Positions 1 to 5,017 of a stretch of 5,017 nt of DNA are shown here, in pieces. Below the pieces are notes generated by a model that was not told where the DNA came from, did no database searches, and worked only from the letters and a program-made list of their open reading frames with translations. The position numbers were made by a program, and so were the translations under genes. Source of the stretch: Clostridiales bacterium (GTDB taxonomy: Bacteria; Bacillota; Clostridia; Oscillospirales; Ruminococcaceae); the NCBI GenBank assembly GCA_029007575.1, contig JAQXIB010000074.1:1-5017 (forward strand), written 5' to 3'. Position 1 is the stretch's first letter; each line of letters opens with the position of its first letter.

Positions 1-1
1 T

Positions 2-97
2 GAAATCGACAATTCGAATGACGATGATTCCGACACTCCAACCCCCCCTGAAATCGACAATTCGAAGAACAATAGCTCCGACACCTCAACCTCTCCA
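2..97 (+). repeat. Two tandem 48-bp repeats encoding an acidic linker
   Basis: Units 2-49 and 50-97 both begin with the same 16 bases (gaaatcgacaattcga) and encode EIDNS-x4-SDT-x-T-x-P. The first half is nearly identical and the second half has diverged, with Asp replaced by Asn/Ser and Pro by Ser. Both keep the reading frame, so the array can change length by 16 residues without breaking the protein. More copies may lie left of the window. This is typical of spacer or stalk regions of cell-surface proteins. Confidence 0.8.
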
Positions 98-691
98 AAA
101 CCTATGGTAAAGCGGGATTTTTTTGTGAAGTATCAAGGAACACCGACTCCGCGCAATAATTATGAAGGTTATGTCGGAATGAAGATTACTGTTGGCGACA
201 AACCCATTAGCGTATATTCTTTGGGACGCATTTTCATTACCGGAAACACACAAAGTCATCATGTAAAATTGGTAGATGCTACAACAGGCAAAGACATTGA
301 AGGCTCAACCGTCACAGTCAAAGGCGGTACGGACGGAAAGATTACTTATGCAAAGCTGGAGCGTCCGATCGTATTGGAAGCCGGTCGTAGTTATTATATC
401 GTTTCAGAAGAAAAAGACGGTGGCGATTTCTGGTATCATAATGATGCTAAAATTCTTTGCCAGAAAGATGCCAAGATCGATTCGGCAGTATTCAACTATC
501 AAGGTACTTGGAACTTGGAAGGTGCTTCAAGCTGCGCATTCGGTGCGGTTTCTATGCAATATGAAGTTGAAGTGGACAACGTACCGGTTTTGGGAGATAC
601 TGCATCCGCTTGTACGATTGCGGCCGCGTTGCTATTGGGCCTTTCGGCACTTGCTTTTGTGTCTTTGAGAATTGCTAAGAAAAAGTTCTAA
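2..691 (+). CDS. C-terminal part of an exported, probably wall- or membrane-anchored surface protein (5' end outside window)
   Basis: The frame is open from the left edge to TAA at 689-691, giving 229 visible residues. An internal ATG at 104 has no ribosome site and lies inside the continuous frame, so it is not the start. Residues 1-32 are two copies of an acidic Ser/Thr/Pro/Asn-rich linker. Residues about 39-190 form one probable beta-sandwich domain, with SLGRIFITGN near 73-82 and GGDFWY at 140-145. From memory, this pattern resembles domains attached to secreted carbohydrate-active and adhesive proteins of Gram-positives; no search was made. Cys153 and Cys178 could pair. The C-terminus has VPVLGD (194-199), a hydrophobic helix (about 204-222) and the tail RIAKKKF, the layout of a sortase signal but without the Leu and Thr of LPxTG. 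The protein may therefore be sortase-anchored through a variant signal or simply membrane-anchored. Its enzymatic or binding part must lie upstream. An anchored surface protein is well supported; its function is unknown. Confidence 0.8.
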   Translation, partial: EIDNSNDDDSDTPTPPEIDNSKNNSSDTSTSPKPMVKRDFFVKYQGTPTPRNNYEGYVGMKITVGDKPISVYSLGRIFITGNTQSHHVKLVDATTGKDIEGSTVTVKGGTDGKITYAKLERPIVLEAGRSYYIVSEEKDGGDFWYHNDAKILCQKDAKIDSAVFNYQGTWNLEGASSCAFGAVSMQYEVEVDNVPVLGDTASACTIAAALLLGLSALAFVSLRIAKKKF

Positions 692-707
692 CGTGATTGG
701 TTTAGGA

Positions 708-735
708 AAAGCCCAACCGAGTTCGGTTGGGCTTT
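708..735 (+). terminator. Rho-independent terminator after the surface protein gene
   Basis: A 12-bp perfect stem (708-719 with 724-735) closes a 4-base loop (agtt). Its core is GCCCAACCG/CGGTTGGGC, flanked by AAA and TTT. It begins 16 bases after the stop codon at 691. The T-run is short and broken (TTTCGCTT), but the stem is strong. It separates the surface gene from the kinase operon, so the latter needs its own promoter. Confidence 0.88.
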
Positions 736-743
736 CGCTTCAA

Positions 744-764
744 TTTCTCTTGCATTAAGAGAAA
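744..764. promoter_or_regulatory. 8-bp inverted repeat over the -35 region, candidate operator
   Basis: TTTCTCTT (744-751) and AAGAGAAA (757-764) are perfect inverted copies around a 5-base spacer. The repeat covers the proposed -35 element at 750-755 and is not followed by a T-run, so it does not look like a second terminator. A dimeric regulator bound here would block or recruit polymerase. Whether that is the operon's own AraC-type regulator is unknown. Confidence 0.4.
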
Positions 765-778
765 AATTAATTTATAAT
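750..778 (+). promoter_or_regulatory. Sigma-A-type promoter of the two-component operon
   Basis: A perfect TATAAT -10 element (773-778) lies 17 bases after a weak -35, TTGCAT (750-755), in an AT-rich stretch between the terminator and the kinase start. Transcription would begin near 785, leaving a leader of about 40 bases. The good -10 with a poor -35 fits a promoter helped or controlled by a regulator. Confidence 0.6.
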
Positions 779-810
779 ATTATTGAATCTTAATTGAAAA
801 TACACCGGAC

Positions 811-818
811 AGGGGAGG
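811..818 (+). promoter_or_regulatory. Ribosome binding site of the histidine kinase gene
   Basis: AGGGGAGG lies 7 bases before ATG at 826 and fixes that codon as the start. Confidence 0.85.
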
Positions 819-825
819 CAAGGCA

Positions 826-2553
826 ATGTGGAAAAAGTTATGGCATAAAATTAAAAATTGGCGATTGATTTATAAAGTTTTGGCCGTAAATTTGTTGACT
901 TTATTTGTTCCATTGTTTACTGTTGGTGTGGTCTATTGTAATCAACTTTGTCAAAATCAGTTGAAGCAGTTGGAACATGAGCAAAAATATATTTTGGAAT
1001 TAAGCGAAAAGTCGGTTTCGGGCAATGTGGCAGAGATTGAACTAATTGCGAAGATTATAGGACAGAGTGTTTATATGGACAATTTTTTAGGAGGTTCATT
1101 TGAAAAAAATGCAGAAGGTTTTTCAAATTATTGGCTTTTTTTGAATTATTTGCAGTCAATCGCCGGAAGTAGCAATGCCATTAATTCTTTGACGATTTTT
1201 TACAATAATGATTCTATTCCAGAGCATTGGGGAAATATGTACCGCTTGGATCGTTTGGACAGGACAATAATTGCTGAACTATTTGAAGATGATAATGGCG
1301 GAAAATGGTATTTTGGCAAGAATTTTAATTTGTTGGGTTTAGACCTTCAACAACTTCCCAAGCAATTTATTGAAGAAGAGGAGTTTGTATATTTGCTGCC
1401 ATTGTATTCTCAAGCACAAGAGACTTTTTACGGATACCTGAAAATCGGTGCGGCAAAATCAAAATTATTTTCAGCCCTATCTAGAGATAAAAAATTTCGT
1501 GTTCAGCATAAAAATGGAGATATTTTGCTGGACTTCGTAAGTAAAGGAAAGGAAAATTATGAAAAAACAATAGAATTTAGCACGGATTTGCGAGCATTGA
1601 ATTCCAAAATGTATTTGTTGGCAGATGTTTCATCTTTATTGAAACCGGAGGAATACTTAACTGTCGTTGCAATTTTTATTCTCATTTTCTTAGTATCCAG
1701 CCTTTTTTCATTGTTCATTATTCGGTATTTGATGAAACGTTTTGAACGGGTTTCGCATTTTATGCAAAAAGTTTCTGGCGGAGAATTTGTGCTTTTGGAA
1801 GAAGATGGGCGGCACGATGAAGCTGGGGATATTGTACGCGTTTACAATCAAATGGTGCATAATATTATCGGATTGCAAGAAAGCATTATTCAAAAGGAAC
1901 GTGAACGTAAAAATGCTGAAATCAATGCATTGCGTCTCCAAATCAATCCTCATTTCCTGTATAATATTTTAGATGTTTTTTGTAATCGATTGGAAGAAGT
2001 AAATCAGTTTGAACTTAGTAATTCGTTGGTGATTCTAAGTCGAATGCTTCGCTATAGTACGAATTGGAATGGACACAGCACTGTTTTTGAAGAATTGAAT
2101 CATTTGAAAAACTATATAGCTTTGCAACACCTAGCTTATGGTGAAGAAGTTCAAATGACTGTGCAATGCCCTGCAGAATTAATGGAAGTTAAGTTGCCGA
2201 AAATGTGCTTGCAACCCATTGTTGAAAATGCAATTATTCACGGTAAGCGTAAAGGAAAAACTATTTCGATCAAACTGAATGTCCGTACTGAGCCGAATCG
2301 TTTTGTTTTGGAAATCAATGATGATGGTTGTGGAATTCCGCAAGAACAATTAAAACTATTAAACGATGCACTGATTAACGGTGTTACATCGGAGCAAATA
2401 GATGGACGCATCCACATTGGTTTACATAATATTAATAAGCGTCTCAAATTAGAGTACAATGAGGAATATGGTATTATTGTTGAGTCCAAAGAAAATTTTT
2501 ACACACGTGTCTTATTGACGATTCCGCGATGGGATGGAGGGGAAGAAATTTGA
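826..2553 (+). CDS. YesM-type membrane sensor histidine kinase (HisKA_7TM-independent LytS/YesM class, His_kinase PF06580 type)
   Basis: This 575-residue kinase senses a signal outside the cell and passes phosphate to the regulator encoded next. The order is: basic N-terminus, membrane helix 1 (about 17-38), extracellular sensor region (about 39-275, probably a double Cache-like fold, judged only by size and position), membrane helix 2 (about 278-300), HAMP linker (about 301-352), then a helix with the phospho-acceptor motif LQINPHFLYN, His376. The ATPase domain has the N-box LQPIVENAIIHG (Asn468), the G1 box NDDGCGI (498-504) and the G2 box HIGLHNINKRL (530-540). All catalytic motifs are present, so it should be active. 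The length is close to that of Bacillus subtilis YesM, about 580 residues. It is the first gene of its operon, has its own promoter and terminator-insulated upstream side, and its TGA overlaps the regulator's ATG. The ligand is unknown; sugars or oligosaccharides are usual for this class, and the neighbouring surface protein would fit. Confidence 0.95.
   Translation: MWKKLWHKIKNWRLIYKVLAVNLLTLFVPLFTVGVVYCNQLCQNQLKQLEHEQKYILELSEKSVSGNVAEIELIAKIIGQSVYMDNFLGGSFEKNAEGFSNYWLFLNYLQSIAGSSNAINSLTIFYNNDSIPEHWGNMYRLDRLDRTIIAELFEDDNGGKWYFGKNFNLLGLDLQQLPKQFIEEEEFVYLLPLYSQAQETFYGYLKIGAAKSKLFSALSRDKKFRVQHKNGDILLDFVSKGKENYEKTIEFSTDLRALNSKMYLLADVSSLLKPEEYLTVVAIFILIFLVSSLFSLFIIRYLMKRFERVSHFMQKVSGGEFVLLEEDGRHDEAGDIVRVYNQMVHNIIGLQESIIQKERERKNAEINALRLQINPHFLYNILDVFCNRLEEVNQFELSNSLVILSRMLRYSTNWNGHSTVFEELNHLKNYIALQHLAYGEEVQMTVQCPAELMEVKLPKMCLQPIVENAIIHGKRKGKTISIKLNVRTEPNRFVLEINDDGCGIPQEQLKLLNDALINGVTSEQIDGRIHIGLHNINKRLKLEYNEEYGIIVESKENFYTRVLLTIPRWDGGEEI
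2536..2542 (+). promoter_or_regulatory. Ribosome binding site that decides the regulator start
   Basis: GGAGGGG, inside the last codons of the kinase gene, lies 10 bases before ATG at 2553. It favours that ATG over the upstream in-frame ATG at 2529, which would add eight residues (MGWRGRNL) ahead of the receiver's first beta strand. Confidence 0.8.
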
Positions 2554-3647
2554 TGAACATTTTAGTTGTGGAAGATTCACTTTCAACCCGGCAACGAATC
2601 AAGCGTATTGCTTCTGGAATTTTAAAAGATGCTCGTTTTATTGAGGCCGAGAATGGGCAAGAAGCATTAACACTGTTTCGGGAAAACAAGCCTGATTTTA
2701 TTATTACCGATATTTGTATGCCAGAACATGACGGACTTAGCTTTGTGGAAAATATTCGCAGCGAAGATCGTCAAATCAATATTATTGTGATTAGCGGATA
2801 CAATGATTTTAAGTATGCACAGCGAGCAATTGAGCTAGGGGTGCGTTGCTATTTGTTGAAACCGATCGACGAATCTGAATTAGAGCAAATCATTATTTCA
2901 ATTGCCAAAGATATGAAAAAACCGACATTGTTAAAAGAAGGAAACACATCGGGAATGACATATAAATCAAAACCGATTGAGTTTTTGCCTTTGCCGATTG
3001 CGTTGTTTTCCGATTTGCAAGAGGACATTTTGCTGAACAATAAAGATGGTATGCGCGCGAAAATTTTGGAAATTTTCAATGCCTCTCTTAAATTTCGGGA
3101 CTGTTTTTATCTTTTTGATGGGATGAAATCCTATTTGAAAATTCACTTGATTGATAATAGCCCTGAGATCTTGGAAGTTACTAATCCGTTACGAATATTG
3201 GAACGCGGCATTTACGATACTGTTAATTTCTCGCAGTTTATTATGGCTTTGCAACAAAACATGGGCGATCTTTTCGAGTTATACAATGGGGACTTGTTTG
3301 ATCAAAGCGCTATGGAAAAAGCGATGAATTCTGCGGCGAAATATATCAGTGATAATTTAAGTCGTGAACTTACCATGGCTGAAGTGGCAAATTTCGTGGA
3401 TATGAGTTATTCTTATTTCAGCCGAAGTTTTAAGCGCACTTTTAATATAGGATTCGGGAAATACGTGATGAATGTGCGTATTAAACGTGCAAAACAGGAA
3501 TTGGCTTACTCCACCAAGTCTATCAATGAAATCAGCACGTTGCTTGGTTTTAACAGTCCACGTTATTTTTCTGTTGTGTTTAAGGAAGCAGTGGGGTGTT
3601 CTCCCAAAGACTATCGGCGTTCGAATGGGCGCGGCGAAAAAAGGTGA
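2553..3647 (+). CDS. YesN-type response regulator: receiver plus AraC-family DNA-binding domain
   Basis: This 364-residue protein is the cytoplasmic partner of the kinase and a transcription factor. The receiver (1-120) starts MNILVVEDS, with acidic pocket Glu7/Asp8, phospho-acceptor Asp53 in ITDICMPEHDG, Ser81 in VISGYNDF, and Lys103 in LLKPID: a complete active site. Residues about 125-255 form a linker region without a recognised motif. The AraC C-terminus (about 260-356) carries two helix-turn-helix units, LTMAEVANFVDMSYSYFSR and the INEISTLLGFNSPRYFS segment, ending SPKDYRR as is typical. Length is close to Bacillus subtilis YesN, about 370. Start chosen at 2553 because it sits correctly behind GGAGGGG and begins exactly at the first beta strand; its A is shared with the kinase TGA, implying translational coupling. 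Likely targets are carbohydrate transport or degradation genes, by analogy. The next reading frame begins three bases after the stop. Confidence 0.95.
   Translation: MNILVVEDSLSTRQRIKRIASGILKDARFIEAENGQEALTLFRENKPDFIITDICMPEHDGLSFVENIRSEDRQINIIVISGYNDFKYAQRAIELGVRCYLLKPIDESELEQIIISIAKDMKKPTLLKEGNTSGMTYKSKPIEFLPLPIALFSDLQEDILLNNKDGMRAKILEIFNASLKFRDCFYLFDGMKSYLKIHLIDNSPEILEVTNPLRILERGIYDTVNFSQFIMALQQNMGDLFELYNGDLFDQSAMEKAMNSAAKYISDNLSRELTMAEVANFVDMSYSYFSRSFKRTFNIGFGKYVMNVRIKRAKQELAYSTKSINEISTLLGFNSPRYFSVVFKEAVGCSPKDYRRSNGRGEKR
3642..3647 (+). promoter_or_regulatory. Ribosome binding site of the truncated third operon gene
   Basis: AGGTGA is a strong match to the 16S rRNA tail. It overlaps the regulator's stop codon (3645-3647) and stands 3 bases before ATG at 3651. 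The spacing is short, but the placement is typical of coupled genes. Confidence 0.45.
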
Positions 3648-3650
3648 AAA

Positions 3651-3779
3651 ATGCGGCAAGTATTGCAAAGACTATTTTGGCGAAAAAGGGGAAACGATGC
3701 CTTCGTTCGATTACATCTTTTTCAAGCGACCGTTTTATTATTGTGCGACAGTCTTTTGATTTGTTTTGGTGTTGATTAG
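3651..3779 (+). pseudogene. Probable 5' remnant of a third operon gene (signal-peptide or membrane-anchor segment only)
   Basis: ATG at 3651 opens a 42-residue frame ending in TAG at 3777-3779. It begins three bases after the regulator stop, behind AGGTGA, so it reads as the next gene of the operon. The product has a strongly basic start (MRQVLQRLFWRKRGNDAF) and then a hydrophobic stretch (about 23-40, including ATVLLLCDSLLICFG), the shape of a signal peptide or membrane anchor with nothing behind it. In YesM/YesN loci the following gene is often a sugar-binding lipoprotein or another exported or membrane protein; that comparison is inference only. The stop lies at the edge of an inverted repeat and of unrelated minus-strand gene remains, which suggests the gene was cut by rearrangement. 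Alternatives are a real 42-residue membrane peptide or chance. An overlapping 20-codon ORF at 3697-3759, with AGGGG before its ATG, competes with this reading. Confidence 0.4.
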
Positions 3780-3809
3780 TATTGTCAAAATTCCCACCCG
3801 GAATACTAA
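3776..3809. repeat. 8-bp perfect inverted repeat at the junction between operon and decayed genes
   Basis: TTAGTATT (3776-3783) and AATACTAA (3802-3809) flank 18 bases. A smaller stem, ATTCC/GGAAT (3790-3794 with 3800-3804), competes with it. Each arm supplies a TAG stop: for the truncated plus-strand frame and, on the minus strand, for the decayed gene ending at 3806. It has no T-run and low GC content, so it would be a poor terminator. It could mark a rearrangement joint or be chance. Confidence 0.4.
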
Positions 3810-4066
3810 CGAAAAAAACTAAAACCGAGCAAGATTGTTGACATGACCCAGACATCGAGCATGAAAAACGGTTTGCCACTTTCGCTCTTGCCAAGTTCAT
3901 AGATTCCATAGCCCTCTGGGCAAAAAACGAGATGTTCGGCAACCATATTGCGCTCACGTTAACCAAGACTTTCGTACGGCGAGAATACGCCTTCGGCAAT
4001 CCATTGTTTGAAGTATAATCTTTTGAGGTTTGAGGTTGAGTCAACCCGTATTTTCACCGTCTTCAT
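3806..4066 (-). pseudogene. Decayed small gene with one in-frame stop, unknown function
   Basis: Read from ATG at 4066 leftwards, one frame runs 87 codons to TAG at 3806-3808, broken only by TAA at 3959-3961 (codon 36). The first part reads MKTVKIRVDSTSNLKRLYF and goes on to WIAEGVFSPYESLG. After the stop come NMVAEHLVFCPEGYGIYELG and SGKPFFMLDVWVM, which look like ordinary globular protein. The start overlaps the end of the next minus-strand gene remnant by 26 bases, as in coupled gene pairs, which supports this strand. The product is not recognised. A single base change could restore the frame, so either a nonsense mutation or a sequencing error would explain it. An antisense frame on the plus strand with the same codon boundaries is also open, so the strand choice is not certain. 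Confidence 0.4.
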
Positions 4067-4555
4067 CGGCGTATTTGCGGTAAAATTCGATATAGTGAGT
4101 GCCGTCGATTCCAGCACGGATGATTTCTTTGGTATCTTTTACGCTTCTGCCAATTTCGGCGGGCAATGACAGCTACAGTTTCATAGTCTAATCTGTACTC
4201 ATATTTTGCATACAGTACCATTGTTTTTTTGAGTATGTGGTATTCATCCACGCTCTGCACGAAATAGCCTATCCGCATGATGCAGATGTACTTGTCGATT
4301 TTGTTTTTTATATAGAATTCCTTGAAGATTAGAAACGGAATTCTGACAGAAATATCGTACTTTTGCAATGCTTTTTCATTGCTTTGTAGATACCGAAAGC
4401 ATAGGCTTGTTTTAAGGTGACAAAATGCGCCTGCATTGCGGCTTCTGAACGGTCTGCATAATAATTTTATGCACACTGGGGGCATAGCTCTTATTTCCGA
4501 TATACAAGCGACCGTCGCGATAGACAGCAGTAAAAAATCCTAAACCTTAGTTCAT
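4041..4555 (-). pseudogene. Decayed gene of about 170 codons with an early stop and three frameshifts, unknown function
   Basis: Reading leftwards from a possible ATG at 4555, four pieces in three frames join end to end. Piece one is MN, then an in-frame TAA, then GLGFFTAVYRDGRLYIGNKS up to about SVHKI. Near 4465 it shifts to YADRSEAAMQAHFVTLKQAY and FGIYKAMKK. Near 4375 it shifts to LQKYDISVRIPFLIFKEFY, KYICIMRIGYFVQSVDEYH, and YRLDYETVAV. Near 4170 it shifts to LPAEIGRSVKDTKEII, GTHYIEFYRKYADEDGENTG, then TGA at 4041-4043. Each piece has protein-like composition and leaves off about where the next begins, which chance ORFs rarely do. The family is not recognised. No ribosome site is clear before 4555, so the true start may differ. 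Homopolymer errors in an assembly could mimic the shifts, but three shifts plus a stop favour true decay. It precedes, and overlaps by 26 bases, the decayed gene starting at 4066. Confidence 0.5.
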
Positions 4556-4590
4556 TTTTATGACTTCCGTACTATTTCGTTAGGAAAGAG

Positions 4591-4821
4591 ATGATATGGC
4601 ACAATCTTAATATTTTCAATCCTGATGATGTAGAAATGTTTAAAAATGAAGTCTACACGACTTATCCGAAGGAATGGATTCCCAGTCATGTTAATCGTTT
4701 TCGACAGTTTGATGAGTATGAACCTGGAAGTGAAAAAACTTTGCCAAAAATATTACAAGTGACAGAAGAAACACCAAATAGCAATATAAATGTTTTGTAT
4801 CATATGACCATCAAAAAATGA
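4591..4821 (+). CDS. Hypothetical 76-residue protein
   Basis: ATG at 4591 is preceded by AGGAAAG (4582-4588), a fair ribosome site but only two bases away, so the start is plausible rather than firm. The frame is open back to a TGA at 4561-4563, with no other start between. The product is hydrophilic, acidic and aromatic-rich (MIWHNLNIFNPDDVEMFKNE, later EWIPSHVNRFRQFDEYEPGS) and ends in MTIKK. It has no signal peptide or membrane segment and no motif that can be named. It may be a complete small soluble protein, or a fragment of a larger one given the decayed surroundings. Its stop codon overlaps an ATG at 4818 (ATGA), so it was probably translated together with the reading frame that follows. 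No convincing promoter was seen upstream. Confidence 0.5.
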   Translation: MIWHNLNIFNPDDVEMFKNEVYTTYPKEWIPSHVNRFRQFDEYEPGSEKTLPKILQVTEETPNSNINVLYHMTIKK

Positions 4822-4964
4822 ACTTTAAAAATACATTGAATAGGATGTGACAGCATATGGGGACAGGAATGAGTAGAATCATAAAAATCCTGATTATTAC
4901 GGTATATTTACTGGATGCGATTGTATACTGTAATAGTAAAGTCCCATATAACCGTTTAATGTAG
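4818..4964 (+). pseudogene. Interrupted small hydrophobic protein gene
   Basis: ATG at 4818 overlaps the preceding stop (ATGA) and reads MNFKNTLNRM, then TGA at 4848-4850, then QHMGTGMSRIIKILIITVYL and on to VYCNSKVPYNRLM before TAG at 4962-4964, all in one frame. If the TGA were once TGG (Trp), the product would be one continuous protein with a membrane helix or signal segment. Without it, a 35-residue peptide could start at ATG 4857, with only a distant AGGA, or at ATG 4869. TGA ends the kinase and regulator genes here, so a code change is not the explanation. After 4964 the protein-like reading seems to continue in another frame (NVGKDQKLFYILSLQY, 4957-5004), hinting at a frameshift. The family is not recognised. 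Confidence 0.35.
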
Positions 4965-4978
4965 GCAAAGATCAAAAG

Positions 4979-5014
4979 CTGTTTTACATACTATCATTGC
5001 AGTATTAAAAACAG
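4979..5014. repeat. Imperfect inverted repeat at the right edge
   Basis: CTGTTTTACATACT (4979-4992) and AGTATTAAAAACAG (5001-5014) pair at 12 of 14 positions around an 8-base loop (atcattgc). It could be a hairpin in RNA or the end of a mobile element. The window stops too soon after it to look for a partner. Confidence 0.35.
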
Positions 5015-5017
5015 GCA

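Noticed and set aside
276..668. 130-codon ORF in another frame of the surface protein gene
   Set aside because: It is a shadow of the surface-protein frame, with no ribosome site and an unlikely basic, Arg-rich composition.
2529..2552. Upstream in-frame ATG of the regulator adding eight residues
   Set aside because: It has no ribosome site of its own and the added residues precede the receiver's first beta strand; ATG 2553 behind GGAGGGG fits better.
1708..3079. Several antisense and out-of-frame ORFs of 71-83 codons under the kinase and regulator
   Set aside because: The two-component genes are complete and explain this DNA; these ORFs have no starts or motifs of their own.
3697..3759. 20-codon ORF MPSFDYIFFKRPFYYCATVF with AGGGG before its ATG
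   Set aside because: It is very short and overlaps the 42-codon frame, which is better placed directly after the regulator. It is kept only as a competing reading.
3841..4018. Plus-strand open frame including KRFATFALAKFIDS and LWAKNEMFGNHIAL
   Set aside because: It is codon-aligned antisense to the decayed minus-strand gene, which often leaves the opposite frame open. It has no good start or ribosome site and no continuation. It cannot be fully excluded.
3580..4044. Minus-strand ORF of 154 codons
   Set aside because: It runs antisense through the end of the AraC domain and lies in a different frame from the better-supported minus-strand pseudogene; its composition is unlike a protein.
4314..4344. 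Perfect 8-bp inverted repeat AGAATTCC/GGAATTCT with a 15-base loop
   Set aside because: It lies inside the protein-like part of the decayed minus-strand gene (RIPFLIFKEFY), so it is explained by coding sequence and chance.
1..5017. CRISPR array, tRNA or rRNA gene, riboswitch, intact transposase
   Set aside because: No regularly spaced repeats, cloverleaf with CCA-type end, rRNA-like sequence or transposase motif was seen on either strand.

Overview
The window looks like accessory DNA from a low-GC Gram-positive bacterium (Bacillota). Four things point that way: purine-rich Shine-Dalgarno sites, a surface protein with a cell-wall-anchor-like C-terminus, a YesM/YesN-type two-component pair, and AT-rich codon use with TTG as the favoured Leu codon. 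The genus cannot be read from the sequence; a gut or rumen anaerobe is a guess.

Left part (1-735): the 3' end of an exported surface protein. It has two copies of an acidic 16-residue linker repeat, one probable beta-sandwich domain, and a hydrophobic segment with a basic tail preceded by VPVLGD, a degenerate form of the LPxTG sorting signal. A strong stem-loop terminator closes the gene.

Centre (744-3779): a promoter whose -35 region lies inside an 8-bp inverted repeat drives a tightly packed operon. Its first two genes are a membrane sensor histidine kinase (575 aa) and an AraC-type response regulator (364 aa), overlapping by one base (TGATG). They form a complete signalling pair, of a kind usually tied to carbohydrate uptake or use. 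Three bases after the regulator, behind a good ribosome binding site, a third reading frame starts. It encodes a basic N-terminus and a hydrophobic segment but stops after 42 codons, so it looks like the beheaded start of a third operon gene.

Right part (3780-5017): a graveyard. On the minus strand, 4555 to 3806, two overlapping genes can be reassembled only across frameshifts and in-frame stops. Neither is recognised. On the plus strand a 76-codon ORF of unknown function overlaps (ATGA) a second reading frame for a small hydrophobic protein that is interrupted by stops. The window ends in an imperfect inverted repeat.

The main biological content is the intact two-component system beside a surface protein. 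The most unusual content is the cut-off third operon gene and the decayed gene pair beyond it. No CRISPR array, RNA gene, transposase or clearly new system is visible.
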